DNA of 64,000 nt from contig NC_052394.1 in NCBI RefSeq assembly GCF_009389715.1, positions 21,826,899-21,890,898 of the forward strand. The letters are read 5' to 3'. A program made the position numbers and the translations under genes. The number at the start of each line of letters is the position of its first letter. The first letter of the stretch is position 1. Positions 14,101 to 25,458 of this stretch are shown here, in pieces. The notes beneath the pieces were generated by a model. The model made no database searches, had not been told where the DNA came from, and was given only the letters and a program-made list of their open reading frames with translations. Source of the DNA: Phoenix dactylifera (taxonomy: Eukaryota > Streptophyta > Magnoliopsida > Arecales > Arecaceae).

Positions 14101-17100
14101 GTAGCTATAGATAATCTCGTATGTGGAGTAAGATCCCTGCACGTATCAGCTTTTGAAACGTACGTTGGAACCTATTATCTACATCCACATGCAGCCTACA
14201 ATCTATATGGATACAGATATGGTGCATCTGAGGCTTCGTCTTTTAGTGGCTACTATCCTACATAACCTGAAGCAGCTTATGGGTCGAATTTTGCTACTGG
14301 AATATTCAGATGGCCCCCCTCATAGCTGTATTATCAGACAAATAATATTTTCTAGAGCCAGAGCTTCAATAAGAGATTCGAGACTAGTTATGACCCAAAG
14401 TGCGTACCTTATGGGATTAGCATCTAAGGCTTCGTCTTTTAGTGGCTACTATACATAACCTGAAGCAGTTTATGGGTCGAATTTTGCTATTGGAATATTC
14501 AGATGGCCCCTTCACAGCTGTATTATCAGACAAATAATATTTTTTAAAGCCATAGCTTCAATAAAAGATTCGAGACTAGTTATGACCCAAAGTGCGTACC
14601 TTATGGGATTAGCATATAGGATACAACGCCTTGTGGTTGGAAGGATGGTCTGATGTGCCCTCTACGAGAGACATCGACACTCCACCAGACTTTACATATC
14701 GGTATGTATGTTGCACTTTAAATACATCTATTTGATTGTATGTTTTGTATTTCACTGATTTTCTTTACAAATATACTACTTGACTACTTTAATTGCATTT
14801 CATGATATAATTATGGTCTATTTAGAATCAAGAGACATCATTTAAGGTGTATCGGATGATAAAAATATCAAATTAAAATTAAAATCATTCAAAAACTAAA
14901 AAAAGTTGATTACATTAGATTAAATGTTAAAAAATTTAAAAAAAAATGTAAAAGATAGGAATGCCGACAGACCGGCACGCCAACGTACCATGTGTCGATG
15001 TTACTCTATGAGAGACATCGACAATCCACCAGACTTTAAATATCGGTATGTATGTTGTACTTTAAATACATCTATTTGATTGTATGTTTTGTATTTCACT
15101 GATTTTCTTTATAAATATACTACTTGATCTACTCTAATTGCATTTTGTGATATAATTATGGTCTATTTAGAATCAAGAAGCATCATTTAAGGTGTATCGG
15201 ATGATAAAAATATCAAATTAGGATTAAAATCTTTCAAAAACTACATAAAGTTGATTACATTAGATTAAATGCTAAAAAATTAAAAAAAAAATGTAAAAGA
15301 TAGGAATGCCGACAGACCGGCACGCCAATGCATACTATGTGTTGATACATTACCACCTCGGGTTCCGGTATCGATACGTTATCAAGAAGCATCATTTAAG
15401 GTGTATCGGATGATAAAAATATCAAATTAGGATTAAAATCTTTCAAAAACTACATAAAGTTGATTACATTAGATTAAATGTTAAAAAATTTAAAAAAAAT
15501 GTAAAAGATAGGAATGCCGACAGACCGGCACGCCAATGCATACTATGTGTTGATACATTACCACCTCGGGTTCCGGTATCGATACGTTATCAAGAAGCAT
15601 CATTTAAGGTGTATCGGATGATAAAAATATCAAATTAGGATTAAAATCTTTCAAAAACTACATAAAGTTGATTACATTAGATTTTATGTTAAAAAATTAA
15701 AAAAAAATGTAAAAGATAGGAATGACGACAGACCGGCACGCCAATGCATACTATGTGTTGATACATTACCACCTCGGGTTCCGGTATCGATACGTTATCA
15801 AGAAGCATCACTTAAGGTGTATCGGATGAATAAAAATATCAAATTAGGATTAAAATCATTCAAAAACTAAAAAAAGTTGATTACATTAGATTAAATGTTA
15901 AAAAATTAAAAAAAATAAAAAATGTAAAAGATAGGATTGCCGACAGACTGGCACGCCGATGCATACCATGTGTCGATATGTTACCACCTCAGGTTCCGGT
16001 ATCGATTTAGCCAACCTTGACTCTTATATTTCTTCAAAAATCTGTCTTGTTATGTCTTAATTTAGCCTTTCTAAATTTGTGCAAAGCTAAACTAGTTAAT
16101 CCTAATAGCTAGAATTTCTAAACGGATTTTTATCATCTTCTGATATTAGTTAAGATATCTTCTTAGAGCTCTTTTTCTATTTTTTGAAGCATTGATATCT
16201 AAAATGACATTGCTCTTGTTTTAACTATTACAATCACTAGTGTCGGCCCTTAGAAATACTGCAGTTGAATCATAAATGGATATCCCTGATAATAATCTTC
16301 ATATTTGAAACAGAGATGACCTCTTTTTTGGTTTCCTATGTGCCATCGGCACTATTATTTTGTAGAGGCAAAAACCCCAGAATCTCTTGCATGAATGTGA
16401 GCCAAGTGTTGAAGTGCTCCTTCATGAGATAATTTGCTTATAATCAGTATGCATTGCATGTAAAATACCCTACACACTATCTAACAACATATAGAATGGC
16501 ATGTATTTCTATGTAGATTAAATAAGCTGGCCCTGGATCACCATGAACAAGCACCAATGAAATAAGGAATAAGAGGTGGAAGAGAAGAAATTATATAGGA
16601 AATAGAGTTATTTTTAAGGGAAAATATGAAGCCCAAGAAACAAACTCTCTCAACACCTGACTTCTCTCGCCTAAAAAGCAAAGACACTACATGATCTCTC
16701 TCCTCCTAGTCTCCTCGCTCTCGATGGGACACCTCCCCAATCTCATGTCCCTTTTTAAAGCTGAGGTCGCTAGCCTCTCCTACTCTAAGAATAATACAAA
16801 CTCCACACTGTGTCCTATTCTAGACTCTACCAACCGGCAACCTTATTGGACTGGGTTCCCTCCAAATTTAAAACACTTAAAGATCTTTTCCATCTCAAAC
16901 TTGCATCCTCTTCCAAACAAGATAATAAGACCACCTAACTTCATTAATCACTAAAAGACAAACTATGTCAACTAGAAAACTAGGATAAACTTGGAATAGA
17001 ATCCTAGTATAAGCATGACAAGCAATGGTACCAAAATTGCATGTCATCCTTGAACAGTGAAATTGTATGTTGGCAAGATTCATTTCACAGGATAATCTCA

Positions 17101-19304
17101 CTCGAGCTTGGTGTAACTCGTGAGAGCTTGGAAAACACACCACCTGAGTCTACTTAATCAACATAGTCATGTGCTTCCCCTTGTATAAGACCTTAAAATG
17201 AATCCACAAGGTATGGATCACCATGAAAATGAATCACAATGCGTATATTCTTCTCCTTGTATGAGACCTTAAAATGTATTCAGCTTTATTCAAAATAGAA
17301 GCCACCCAATTGAATCATGAATATATTTTGGTGATCTGGTAGTTGGTTTTGGGTTGGACTGACATCTTAATATTACTCTCATACACTTCATAGAGGTGCG
17401 AGCTGCCCTCCAGAGCTAATGTGTGGTGTAACATATGCTCATCTCAGCAGTCATCCTCTCATGTAGTTCATTGCTTGCTTGCTTTGCCATTAACACAAAT
17501 TTCCTGGTATTTGCAGCATGTTACAGTGTGTAAACTTATCCTGTTATGTAGAACCTTGCCAACATTTATTCCTCACTAATAAAATGAATCAGAGGTGTGG
17601 CATCAGGCAGTCCATTACCCTGAAAGGATTTGATGCATCCTGACAAGGAAACACAATAGCTCAAAGAACAAGTTTAATTTTGTAGGGGGTGCCTTGGATG
17701 CCTTGTTACCTTTTCTTTTTGACATCCTGTACATGAGAAGAAATTTACCATCAAGTAGGTATGGAGTGGCTACTAATATCAAATCCCAACATTTTTGAGA
17801 TATTGCAAACCTCCTTTTAGGATACTGCAGTATTTTATTTTCATATATGTCAGTTGAAGAATCTAATTCAAACTCAAATACAGTACCATCTTGAAGTAGG
17901 TTACTCCCTTACTCCATAATATGTACCCCATATATTATACTCTTTTCAATTATTTCTAGGTTCAGCTTCAATTTATGCTGCAGTAACCTTCAGCATTGTG
18001 CAGCTGTGTTTTAGATACATAAGATTTGTTTCAAAGGCATCTCATCCTTAAAATCTGAACTGTGCTATTGTTGCTTAGGTTCAAGAAGCAATTGGTGGTC
18101 TCTGTCAGAGTAATTGCGATAGAACCAATAATCTACGGAAGGAAATGGCCATGGCTCATGATTTTGCTTCATCTGTTAAGGAACAATGGATGGTTTACAT
18201 GGAAGATACTGAAAACCACTATCTTGAGGATGCTGCTTCTGTTGAAAGTGGACGATCTGTCTTGGAAGAAGGGTTGCATCATTGGTCAGTATGACTGCCA
18301 GCTTCTATCAGTCTTTTATTGCGACATTAGCTTATTATTTTTCATGTTGCTGGTGTGAGTTCTACAACACTATCTGACTTATGAAATATGCAGCATGTCA
18401 AAGGCAAGAATTAGCTCACAACAATGGAGAGATGCTAAACATTCCCTGCAAAGCATAGGAAAAACCAACGTAGCATCAATAGATTCCCTTGTCAGGTAAT
18501 TGAATTTAATCATTTTCAAAATCCAAATTTGAATAGGCAGCGATATAGCACCAGTGTATTATATGATCAAGTATTTTGCATATGTAATTTTGGCACATCA
18601 AAATCTATCTCTTTGGTATTTATAGGAGCGTTATGGAAGCCAATCAGCTACTACGTGCCAAGTTGTCTTCTACTGCCTCTACTGCTCTCCAAGATGTTGA
18701 TGTCGCAAACAAGGGTCTCCTTTCCTCCATTGATGGTGAGATTTTATTTGCACCTACTATTCTTATTTCTGAAACATCAATTCAGATAAACACAGGTATT
18801 GTGTTCTGGACTGAACATGCATACTCTTTCTGCAGGTTTACTGAAACTTGACCATGATGCACATGAGAGCATTGATTCCTTAATCATTCCATGTCTTGGC
18901 GAGTTGAGAGAACTGACGAGTGGACACCATCGCAAGACTTTGGAGATCACAGAAAATGCAGGGAGGTGTCTGGAAGAAGAGTATCTGGTAAGCATGTGCT
19001 AAGAGAGATAATCGCCTCTTGGTTTGAAAATTCCAATGTACTATCTTGGTGTTCATTGCATCTCTGTTTGCAATTTGACCAGGTGGATGAACCAACTTGT
19101 TCAACACCAAGGATACGGGTAATCGGTTTGCCTAGTGTGAAATCCATTGAGGAGCTGAGAACACCAGCATTTGAAGAGCTACTGATGTTATTTTGGGAGG
19201 CAAAGTCAGATTCCAAGCAAATAAATGGAGATATAAAGCATTTTTCTGAGGCACACGAGTTTCAATCGCAGGCTCCAAGGCTTCCCCTTACCACAATAAA
19301 TTAA
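5635..19304 (+). CDS. Kinesin-5 (BimC/Eg5-type) plus-end-directed spindle motor
   Basis: Complete gene of 22 coding exons, 1045 aa, in frame at every GT-AG junction: 5635-5792, 5886-6015, 6109-6267, 6357-6830, 7041-7138, 7230-7386, 7476-7545, 8003-8079, 8216-8269, 8360-8440, 8514-8625, 9077-9163, 9252-9427, 9505-9666, 9748-9855, 9941-10099, 10197-10280, 18079-18284, 18394-18495, 18626-18735, 18836-18987, 19083-19304. The N-terminal motor has P-loop GQTGTGKT (131-138), switch [10 protein letters not shown] (257-265) and switch II DLAGSE (293-298). A coiled-coil stalk follows. The tail carries the BimC box SIEELRTP (993-1000), where Thr999 fits a CDK site. Family knowledge: homotetrameric kinesin-5 crosslinks and slides antiparallel microtubules in spindle and phragmoplast. 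Length agrees with plant KRP125-type proteins. The ATG at 5635 follows a leader acceptor; an upstream in-frame ATG at 5569 lies inside the predicted leader intron. Intron 17 is extraordinarily long. Confidence 0.95.
8089..8158 (+). repeat. 35-base poly-C tract followed by (CT)n in kinesin intron 8
   Basis: Positions 8089-8123 are 35 consecutive C, then GGGG, a 9-base spacer and a CT run at 8136-8158. The tract begins 9 bp after the end of exon 8 (8079), and the whole intron is only 136 bp. The opposite strand would be a G35 run with strong G-quadruplex potential. The exact length is uncertain because sequencing often miscounts such runs. Confidence 0.85.
11390..11545 (-). mobile_element. tRNA-derived SINE, Au-SINE-like
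   Basis: Read on the - strand, a Pol III B-box-like GGGTTCGAAAC lies downstream of a degenerate A-box-like AAGGTTGCTTC. It is followed by GGGGATGGGACTGCATACAT and a TCTGACCC stretch. That order resembles the plant Au SINE body, in which I recall GGGGTAAGGCTGCGTACA followed by a GACCC motif. Ends are approximate and no target duplication was identified. It lies antisense to the kinesin transcript. Confidence 0.6.
11904..12131. repeat. 119-bp tandem duplication in kinesin intron 17
   Basis: Two nearly identical units start at 11904 and 12023 (period 119 bp). Both contain ATTAATAATTGATAAAA, a TAGTTACTTTTTG segment and the ending CAGACCATCCCTGCAA. The few differences indicate a fairly recent duplication. 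No function is suggested. Confidence 0.85.
13067..13331. repeat. 130-bp tandem duplication in the foldback left arm
   Basis: Units beginning AGATTTCTCGTTGAAGCTTC start at 13067 and 13197 and differ at only a few bases, for example TCAGCTCTAG versus TCGGCTCTAG. Confidence 0.9.
13427..13758. repeat. 167-bp tandem duplication in the foldback left arm
   Basis: Units beginning AGCCCATCTC start at 13427 and 13594 and end CGCAAAACAGGG. They differ by a handful of substitutions. Confidence 0.9.
14226..14617. repeat. 196-bp tandem duplication in the foldback right arm
   Basis: Units containing GGCTTCGTCTTTTAGTGGC start at 14226 and 14422. Both run on to GATTCGAGACTAGTTATGAC and TATGGGATTAGCAT. The second copy has extra point changes. 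Confidence 0.9.
15173..16010. repeat. 208-bp tandem repeat, four copies
   Basis: Units beginning TCAAGAAGCATCA start at 15173, 15382, 15590 and 15798 (periods 209, 208 and 208 bp). Each carries GGTGTATCGGATGA, an A/T-rich middle, GACAGACCGGCACGCC (GACTGG in the last) and GGTTCCGGTATCGAT. The array is the amplified right terminus of the foldback element. The left end has only one counterpart. Confidence 0.9.
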
Positions 19305-19580
19305 GATTCAGGAGTTAAAATAGTTATATTGGATATAGTTCTCTGTACAGAATAGATGCTAGTCTATAAGTTTGTAAGCATCTTATCCATTCCTTATATC
19401 ATTTGTTGAGGAATTATCTGATACGTGATATAGGTAGATTATGTATGATTCAAATTATTGTTTATTTTTGGTATACCAAGACAGATTAAGTTTTTGGGAT
19501 TTTCCTTTTTCAGCTAAAACAGGCAGAGACCTGTAAACAAATGTGTTCTGTGGTATGTGTTTTGTTGAAGAATTTGTGTC

Positions 19581-19730
19581 ACAAGTGCTTTGTGTTGCCT
19601 GTTTTATCGAATTACTTGAGGCTATTTCAAGGTTTAAGTTTATTTAATATCCAAAGGGATGTTAAATGGTGTTTTTCAGTACAAGTGCTTTGTGTTGCCT
19701 GTTTTCTTGAATTACTTCAGCCTGTTTTCT
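19581..19730. repeat. 100-bp duplication downstream of kinesin-5
   Basis: ACAAGTGCTTTGTGTTGCCT occurs at 19581 and again at 19681, with diverged sequence following. It lies in the probable 3' UTR or just beyond it. Confidence 0.8.
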
Positions 19731-22700
19731 TTGATTTTTTGAGTTTTTATATAGACCATCATGATGTGTTGGAATTTGCGCAGCACACAAGTCTTACATA
19801 ATTCTTGAATAATTTTTGAATTTTTTTTGTGAACAGAATTTCTAGACCAGCTTCAAAGTTCTCAATAAAATGTTCCAGTGAAATCTGAGGTAACGGATAT
19901 AACAATTTTTGTTTCAAGAAAGTCTTATCTACGGTGCCAATCATGTGGTTCGGATTCAAATGCAGAACACCCAAGGATTTTTGCTGCTTGTGTTCGTGGT
20001 CCTTTGAGGGGACCTTTGGAGACATGATTGTTTCAGGACTTAGAATTATTGCAATGGAGGCAAATAGTATAAACCTTGTATTGGTTTCTATCTGCTTAGA
20101 TCCAAAACCTGGACGACTGCCCAGAAGAAATAAGTTATGGCCATCCATCTAAGCATCTCTTTGTTGTCAGCGAGCCTGCACTTGCTTTTGCTATTGTTGA
20201 AGGGAAGGGTCATGAGGGGATGCCACTAAACCCTTCTGTTACCAGCCCAAAATAATCAATCTATGGGGCTCACCTACATAAATCTTGTTGAATGGTGCAC
20301 AGTGAACATTAAACTTATTGAGTGCCCCGAAATATCGGACGCACCTTTAAATATTTCATCAATTAATAGAACTAAAGTATCCAATTCATCTTAATCAGTC
20401 GTGATTCATTAACTACTGCTTCTTCTTGAATGAATCATGGGCATTGCATCTCGAACGCAATATTTGATGTGAAAAAAACTGATGAAAATATCCGCTCCTA
20501 AAAGAAAAATGATGACAAGAAGGAGAAAAAGAATATGTGAATGCAATCGGTATGAATCTCCGGATCTATGCTTATTTTCAACTCTCCGTCATCAAAAGCG
20601 GTTTCCAACCGCCATGAAAATCTCGAGGAGATTTCCCTATGTCAATTGTCAATTTTTGGTGACATTGTCATCATGAAAGCTTTCCCAAGGTGATGGCCCA
20701 AAACGAGCTAACGCGACTTTTTTGGGACCTTTGTCTCTATCTGAACTGTGATGCCAGGAGCTAATGAGATTACTTTAGTGAAATTAAAAAGCCGGTGCTG
20801 CCGGTGCGAGATGGCAAGGATGCTGGAGAAAATTTGAGTGCAATATTTATCTGAAAAATATCTGCAATCATGAAAACAAATGCATTATCTAAATGATGGC
20901 CAACTTCTTAAATGGGCTTAGGCTTGGACATGAATGGGCCAGCCTCTAATAAACAGGGTTAATTTGACACCTAAGGAAGAGAAGAGCAGTGCATATATAT
21001 GCATGAGATCATATAGGGGCAATGATCCCTTGCAATATAATATTGGAAACCGTCATTCCTTTCTAGGCACTAAAATAAATGAGAGGGCATGCTGCAAATT
21101 GGATGCTGAGGGGTTAAGGAAAATTAGTACTCAATGAAAACTTTAAACATATATGAATAATCCGAATATCATATATATAAAGTAGTAGAAATATGAACGT
21201 ATACCTTCTGCCATAGTGAATGTCTTTTGTCTTTTAAGCTCTAGCATTGAAGTCCCGATCAATATAACTCGGCAAGAATACTTTAGTGAGAAAAGGGACT
21301 TCTGATCTTTTTCTAACCTTATGGGACGTACTAATGGATGTACACTGTACAGATACGTTGATTTTGGTTAACTCTACAACTACATTATAATGATGTTTAT
21401 CCAACTCTTCAGTTTATCAAGAAAACTGTACATGAATATGGTGTGGGGGCCACCTTAAGGGATAATTATCAATTAAAGTTTACACTTAAGACTTCGAGGC
21501 ATTCTCATCGGTCCAAGTTTAGTTCTCTTATTGGCTTGTGTGCACTTTACTTCCCTTCCCTTTTTCTTTGTTAAGGGAAACTTTCTTTTCTTTTCTTTTC
21601 TTTGTGCCACCGACGATTTTTAACTATGTCTTCAATTAGCTGGCATAATCTGTTTAAAGACCTGTGGACCAGTAGCAGTGAGACCAAAAATGATTTGACC
21701 TGCAACATCTCATGATCAATTTCTTAGTCTGCATGCGTTTTTTAGCTGGCATCTTCCTTAAAGTCTAGTCTGCCCATATGTGGATATAACTATTAGCTTT
21801 CATTAGGTAGAACGGGGAAGACTTTGTGGGCAAGCCCCACCCACCTGCCATGAATCCACCACCCTAAAGTTTAGTGGGAGAGAAAGATGTTACCATTCTC
21901 AATTCCCCCAACAACCATGGGTCCAATAGAGAAGGGATTTAATGTTCTGCTGTCACACTTGATAAGGAAGTCTGTGAGTGTATATGAGAGGATCCAGCCT
22001 TGTAGATCGAGAGCCGCACCTTATTCTTTGTCAGTGAGTTGGCAAAGGGATTGGAATGGAGGAAAACATTTCAGACACACAAAATACTTGTTTGTCTTGT
22101 TCGAACCTAGCAGGATAAACTGGGTAAAGTTGAGACTGAGGTTGAGGAAGAAAGAAGCAGAATAAAATACTGGGGAGTGCCATTCTTTTCTAAGCTCTAA
22201 AATAAAAGGAGGAGTGTGGAGAGGAGCTAAAATGAATCGTTCACATGGGAGGTCGAGGAGTTAGAATCATGTTGCAAGTTTGGATCAGTACTCGAAGCAC
22301 TTCTTTAATGGGCAGCTTTTTTATTTCTTGGATTCTGTGAAGCTTAGTAGCATTCAGTTTATCGTAGTTTTTGGCAACTCATTTTGTTAAAATTTCCACT
22401 GACCATTTTTCTTACTACCCATCTCTTAAATTAACTGGCATTTACCTTAAAGCTTAGGTGGTGCAAATTGGGATTTTTAGGGGCTAAGAAATTTAGTATT
22501 GAAAGCATTGTATTTATTAGCAAGCATTGTAATCTTTGTTTGGTTAGTTGCCATGTGTGTATGCTTAGTAACTGTTGAGCAGCAGTTTTATTTTCGAGCC
22601 CTTGGTATAGCCCTTGGATTATCTAAGTGTTCATGAAGAGGAAGCTCAAATGCGTACGGACTGATGATTGAATCAAGAACGCCTAGAATGTAAATATTAA

Positions 22701-25300
22701 TCATAAAATGGCAGTCAAACCAAGGAAGGTTTTCTCTAATAACATCAAACTGATTAATTTCTTAATGTGTATTTGTTCACTTAGCTGGCTGACATGTACC
22801 TTCAAATTTAGTCTAACCTATTTGGATATAACCATTGGCTTCCATTAATTAGATAGTGTCAAACTGGGAAGTCCCATCCACCTGCTACGAATCCAACCAT
22901 GTGGTTGGAGAATCCAACCATGTGTTTGGTGTTGATATGTGAGGCAAAAGGATTGGAATATAGGACAACTTGTCAGAAATAATACTCAAAACCTAATGAA
23001 AGATTTTTTTTTTTTTTATTTGTGTGTATATGAGAAAGAAAGAGAGAGAGAGAATGAAAGACTAGTTTGTCTTCTTCTTGAAAGCATACGTACAAGAGTT
23101 GAAGAAATAATGGGTTCTCACCCCCACACTAGAAGAACCAAACAAAAGAAATTGAATAGGGAGTACAGATAGCCAGGCTGGAGGAAGGGAAGGGTGGGGC
23201 CCTTGGACTCCAAACGTGCCTACCATTCTTTTTTTTTTTTTTGAAGGAACGAGCTTACTCTCACGACTTGATTGCCGTGAGAAAATGACTTCAGTTTCTC
23301 TGTACACGAGTTGTTGCAAATGAGGAGCATACACTTAACTCACGTTGCTTCTCCTAGTGCCAATTGCTTATTACTGGCATAATTATGTATACATGAGCTT
23401 CCATGTCCATACATGTGGAATAACTCGATACAAGTATATATGACCCTGTATTAATTCTCTATGGCTCAGAGGAGGAGATATGGAGGATGAAAGCAAGCAA
23501 AAAATGGAGATGCAGAGAGTTTATGTAATATGGCTAGGATACTATGTACGGATATTTGTTCAAAATTGAATGTGGTATCTCATTCATGGACGGGTTTGCA
23601 CCATTTTATTCTTTTAAAATAATTAGTTTTACCATATAAGCGACTAGTTGAATTTAAGGTTTCCTCAATTCTAGTTAATAGTTCAAAAATTATGCAGGAT
23701 AAAGTTTAATGATAGAAATTTGAGAAAGACAGGCTCCATGATCGACAAATATTGAAGCAATTCAATATAGCTTGGTTAGATATTTTGATGGCCACTTATG
23801 CTATGCGAGGATAGCATCTATCATTTTACTGTCGAAATAAAAACATATGTTCCATGTAAAGTAGGGTAGCATGAGAAAGAAGATAACGACTTTTGGTTCG
23901 GTGCGCTTTTACCATCAACAAATAGAAAAAAGCAATAATTGATGGATGAAACAGGAAATATACAGAAAAAAAGCTGCTCCTTACCCTAATAATTGAATCA
24001 ACTTTTATCTAAATTATCATACTTAATGGATGAGTTAACTTCAAAGTTGTCACTTGAGATACTTAGCTCTTGCCACCATCTCAATCGACGAACTTTTAAA
24101 AGTTTGATCACATGAAGTGCCATGCTATATTGCTAAGGAGCATATCTATATCACAGCGCAAAAGGCTCGTAATTTCTATCGTGTGATGAGCAAACAAGGG
24201 TCTGAGATCATCACACAGCACAAATCAATTCATCCTAGTGATTCATGCAAGCATTGCACTCAAAAATAATATTAATCAATCACTACGCATATATTCTCTT
24301 AGTCTTTTCAATCACCATTCATCAATAAAGAGATTCCTCTCTTTTGCTTTGAACGTGGTATCCGTGTTCCAATTTGCACCTTCTGTTTTGTGATAATCAT
24401 AAAAGTGGCTCCACATTGACAAAGTTTGAAATGGACTTAATGCATACCATACGATCCACATGCCTTTGATAGTCATGAGCACAATGAACTTAAAGCATAA
24501 CATATGATCCATGCCACTGAAAATCATTTTAAGACACTGTACCACCCTCCGATGGTCCGACACAATTGATCAAGTTGATAGTGATCACCACAACAGATTT
24601 AGAAGGAACGATAAACCTCTCTTTTAAAAAGTTCACCTCAACATCTTTCTCTTTTTTTTTAATAAAAAGTTCACCTCAAATGTCATCCATGCATGCAATC
24701 CACTGTATAGCGGAGAAATGTGTTCTCAAAGAGATACATCCAAAGCATTTCCTAGCCACTGGGTGTAACAAATGATAAGCATCCTTTGGGCCTTCGTTGT
24801 GTACAAGTTTGGCACGACCTTTACGTGACATGAAAGGAATATGTCACAAGGGTTCTGTACGAAATAACGGTGGAGATCGCTAGGACCACCTAATCAGAGA
24901 GCATCATCACGTCCGCTGAATCCAGCTAACGAAAGGGTCGTCGGGTGGAAGGTCCACGTCGTGGGCTCAAACACCTTTTTTTTTTTTTTTTGAATTAGAT
25001 CGGACGGCTAAAAATCACTGTAGATGAGATGCAGAAACGAGATCTCGGGACATGAGATGGCGAAAGCGAGATGAACCACCCAACAACTCTCTTTCGGCTA
25101 CGGCAGACAACGGATACATGCATAGGGAATTCTGTGCGGATAATAAATGCACCGTCTGCGAGCAGGACGCCAATTATCTACGGACGTGATGCTTTAAAGT
25201 GGGAAACATGGACGACAGATCTGGATCCGCATATTATTCTATATGCGAGTGTTCGAGGTTGGTGTTGTTTACACCGCAGCGATGAGCCCCACCAATAACG
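19731..25300. other. Intergenic DNA between kinesin-5 and RBOH
   Basis: No gene is supported in this 5.5 kb. It contains AT-rich sequence, a diverged local duplication (listed separately), GA-rich patches near 23035-23060 and poly-T runs near 23000, 23230 and 24975. A region near 24900-25290 is less AT-rich and probably leads into the RBOH promoter, but I recognise no specific element there except a TATAAT-like CTATAATTT near 25305. Confidence 0.5.
21640..23060. repeat. Diverged local duplication (about 1 kb apart)
   Basis: Sequence near 21720-22090 and 22780-22990 shares ordered blocks: a TTAGCTGGC segment, an ACCTTAAA-like and TTTAGTCT-like segment, TGGATATAACNATT, CCCANCCACCTGC, then GGATTGGAAT. 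A partial third copy of the first block lies near 22430. Identity is patchy, so the duplication is old. No coding content was seen. Confidence 0.45.
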
Positions 25301-25389
25301 GCTATAATTTCCCTCACCCCTTCCTTCTAACCATCCTCCACCCGCCCAAACCCGGTTCTCTATTTGACCGTTTCTCTCTCTCTCCATCC

Positions 25390-25413
25390 ATGGAGCCTGC
25401 AACACCTCCATAG
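25390..25413 (+). promoter_or_regulatory. Short uORF in the RBOH 5' leader
   Basis: An ATG 69 bp upstream of the main start opens a seven-codon frame (MEPATPP) that stops at 25411-25413. The surrounding leader is CT-rich, as in many plant 5' UTRs. If the transcript starts upstream of 25390, this uORF could reduce initiation at the main ATG; that is inference. Confidence 0.4.
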
Positions 25414-25458
25414 AGAGAATTCTCCTGAGCTCTGTAAGTACCAATAAGGATTAAGAAA

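Larger units (their letters stand above)
12486..16018. mobile_element. 3.5 kb foldback (long inverted repeat) element
   Basis: The left end CAAGGTTAGCTAAA matches the reverse complement of the right end (CAAGGTTGGCTAAA). The similarity continues inward: left 12795-12960 matches right 14651-14828 in inverted orientation over about 170 bp, including shared ATGAAATACAAAACATA and GTCGATGTCTCTCGTAGA blocks. Further inside, GCTTCAGACCCACC with CCGTATCTGTATC on the left has an inverted, diverged counterpart near 14190-14250. The arms therefore pair along much of the element, around a centre near 13.8 kb. Ends contain GGTACCGGTTTGG-like motifs. An open frame at 13885-14265 (126 aa, Tyr/Ser-rich end) resembles no domain I can name. 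No target duplication was found and the superfamily is unassigned. Confidence 0.65.
10281..18078 (+). other. Giant intron 17 of kinesin-5 (7.8 kb)
   Basis: The donor at 10281 (CTG then GTATGC) and the acceptor ending TTGCTTAG at 18078 flank exons that join in frame (KKKL then VQEAIGG). Every other coding intron of this gene is under 500 bp. Contents: AT-rich DNA (10.3-11.4 kb), an antisense SINE, a 119-bp tandem duplication, the 3.5 kb foldback element and about 2 kb of unannotated sequence (16.0-18.0 kb) with no coding signal. Confidence 0.85.

Noticed and set aside
24895-24990. Possible tRNA-derived SINE ending in a T-run
   Set aside because: GGGCTCAAACACC only loosely resembles a B box, and no A box lies at the right distance.
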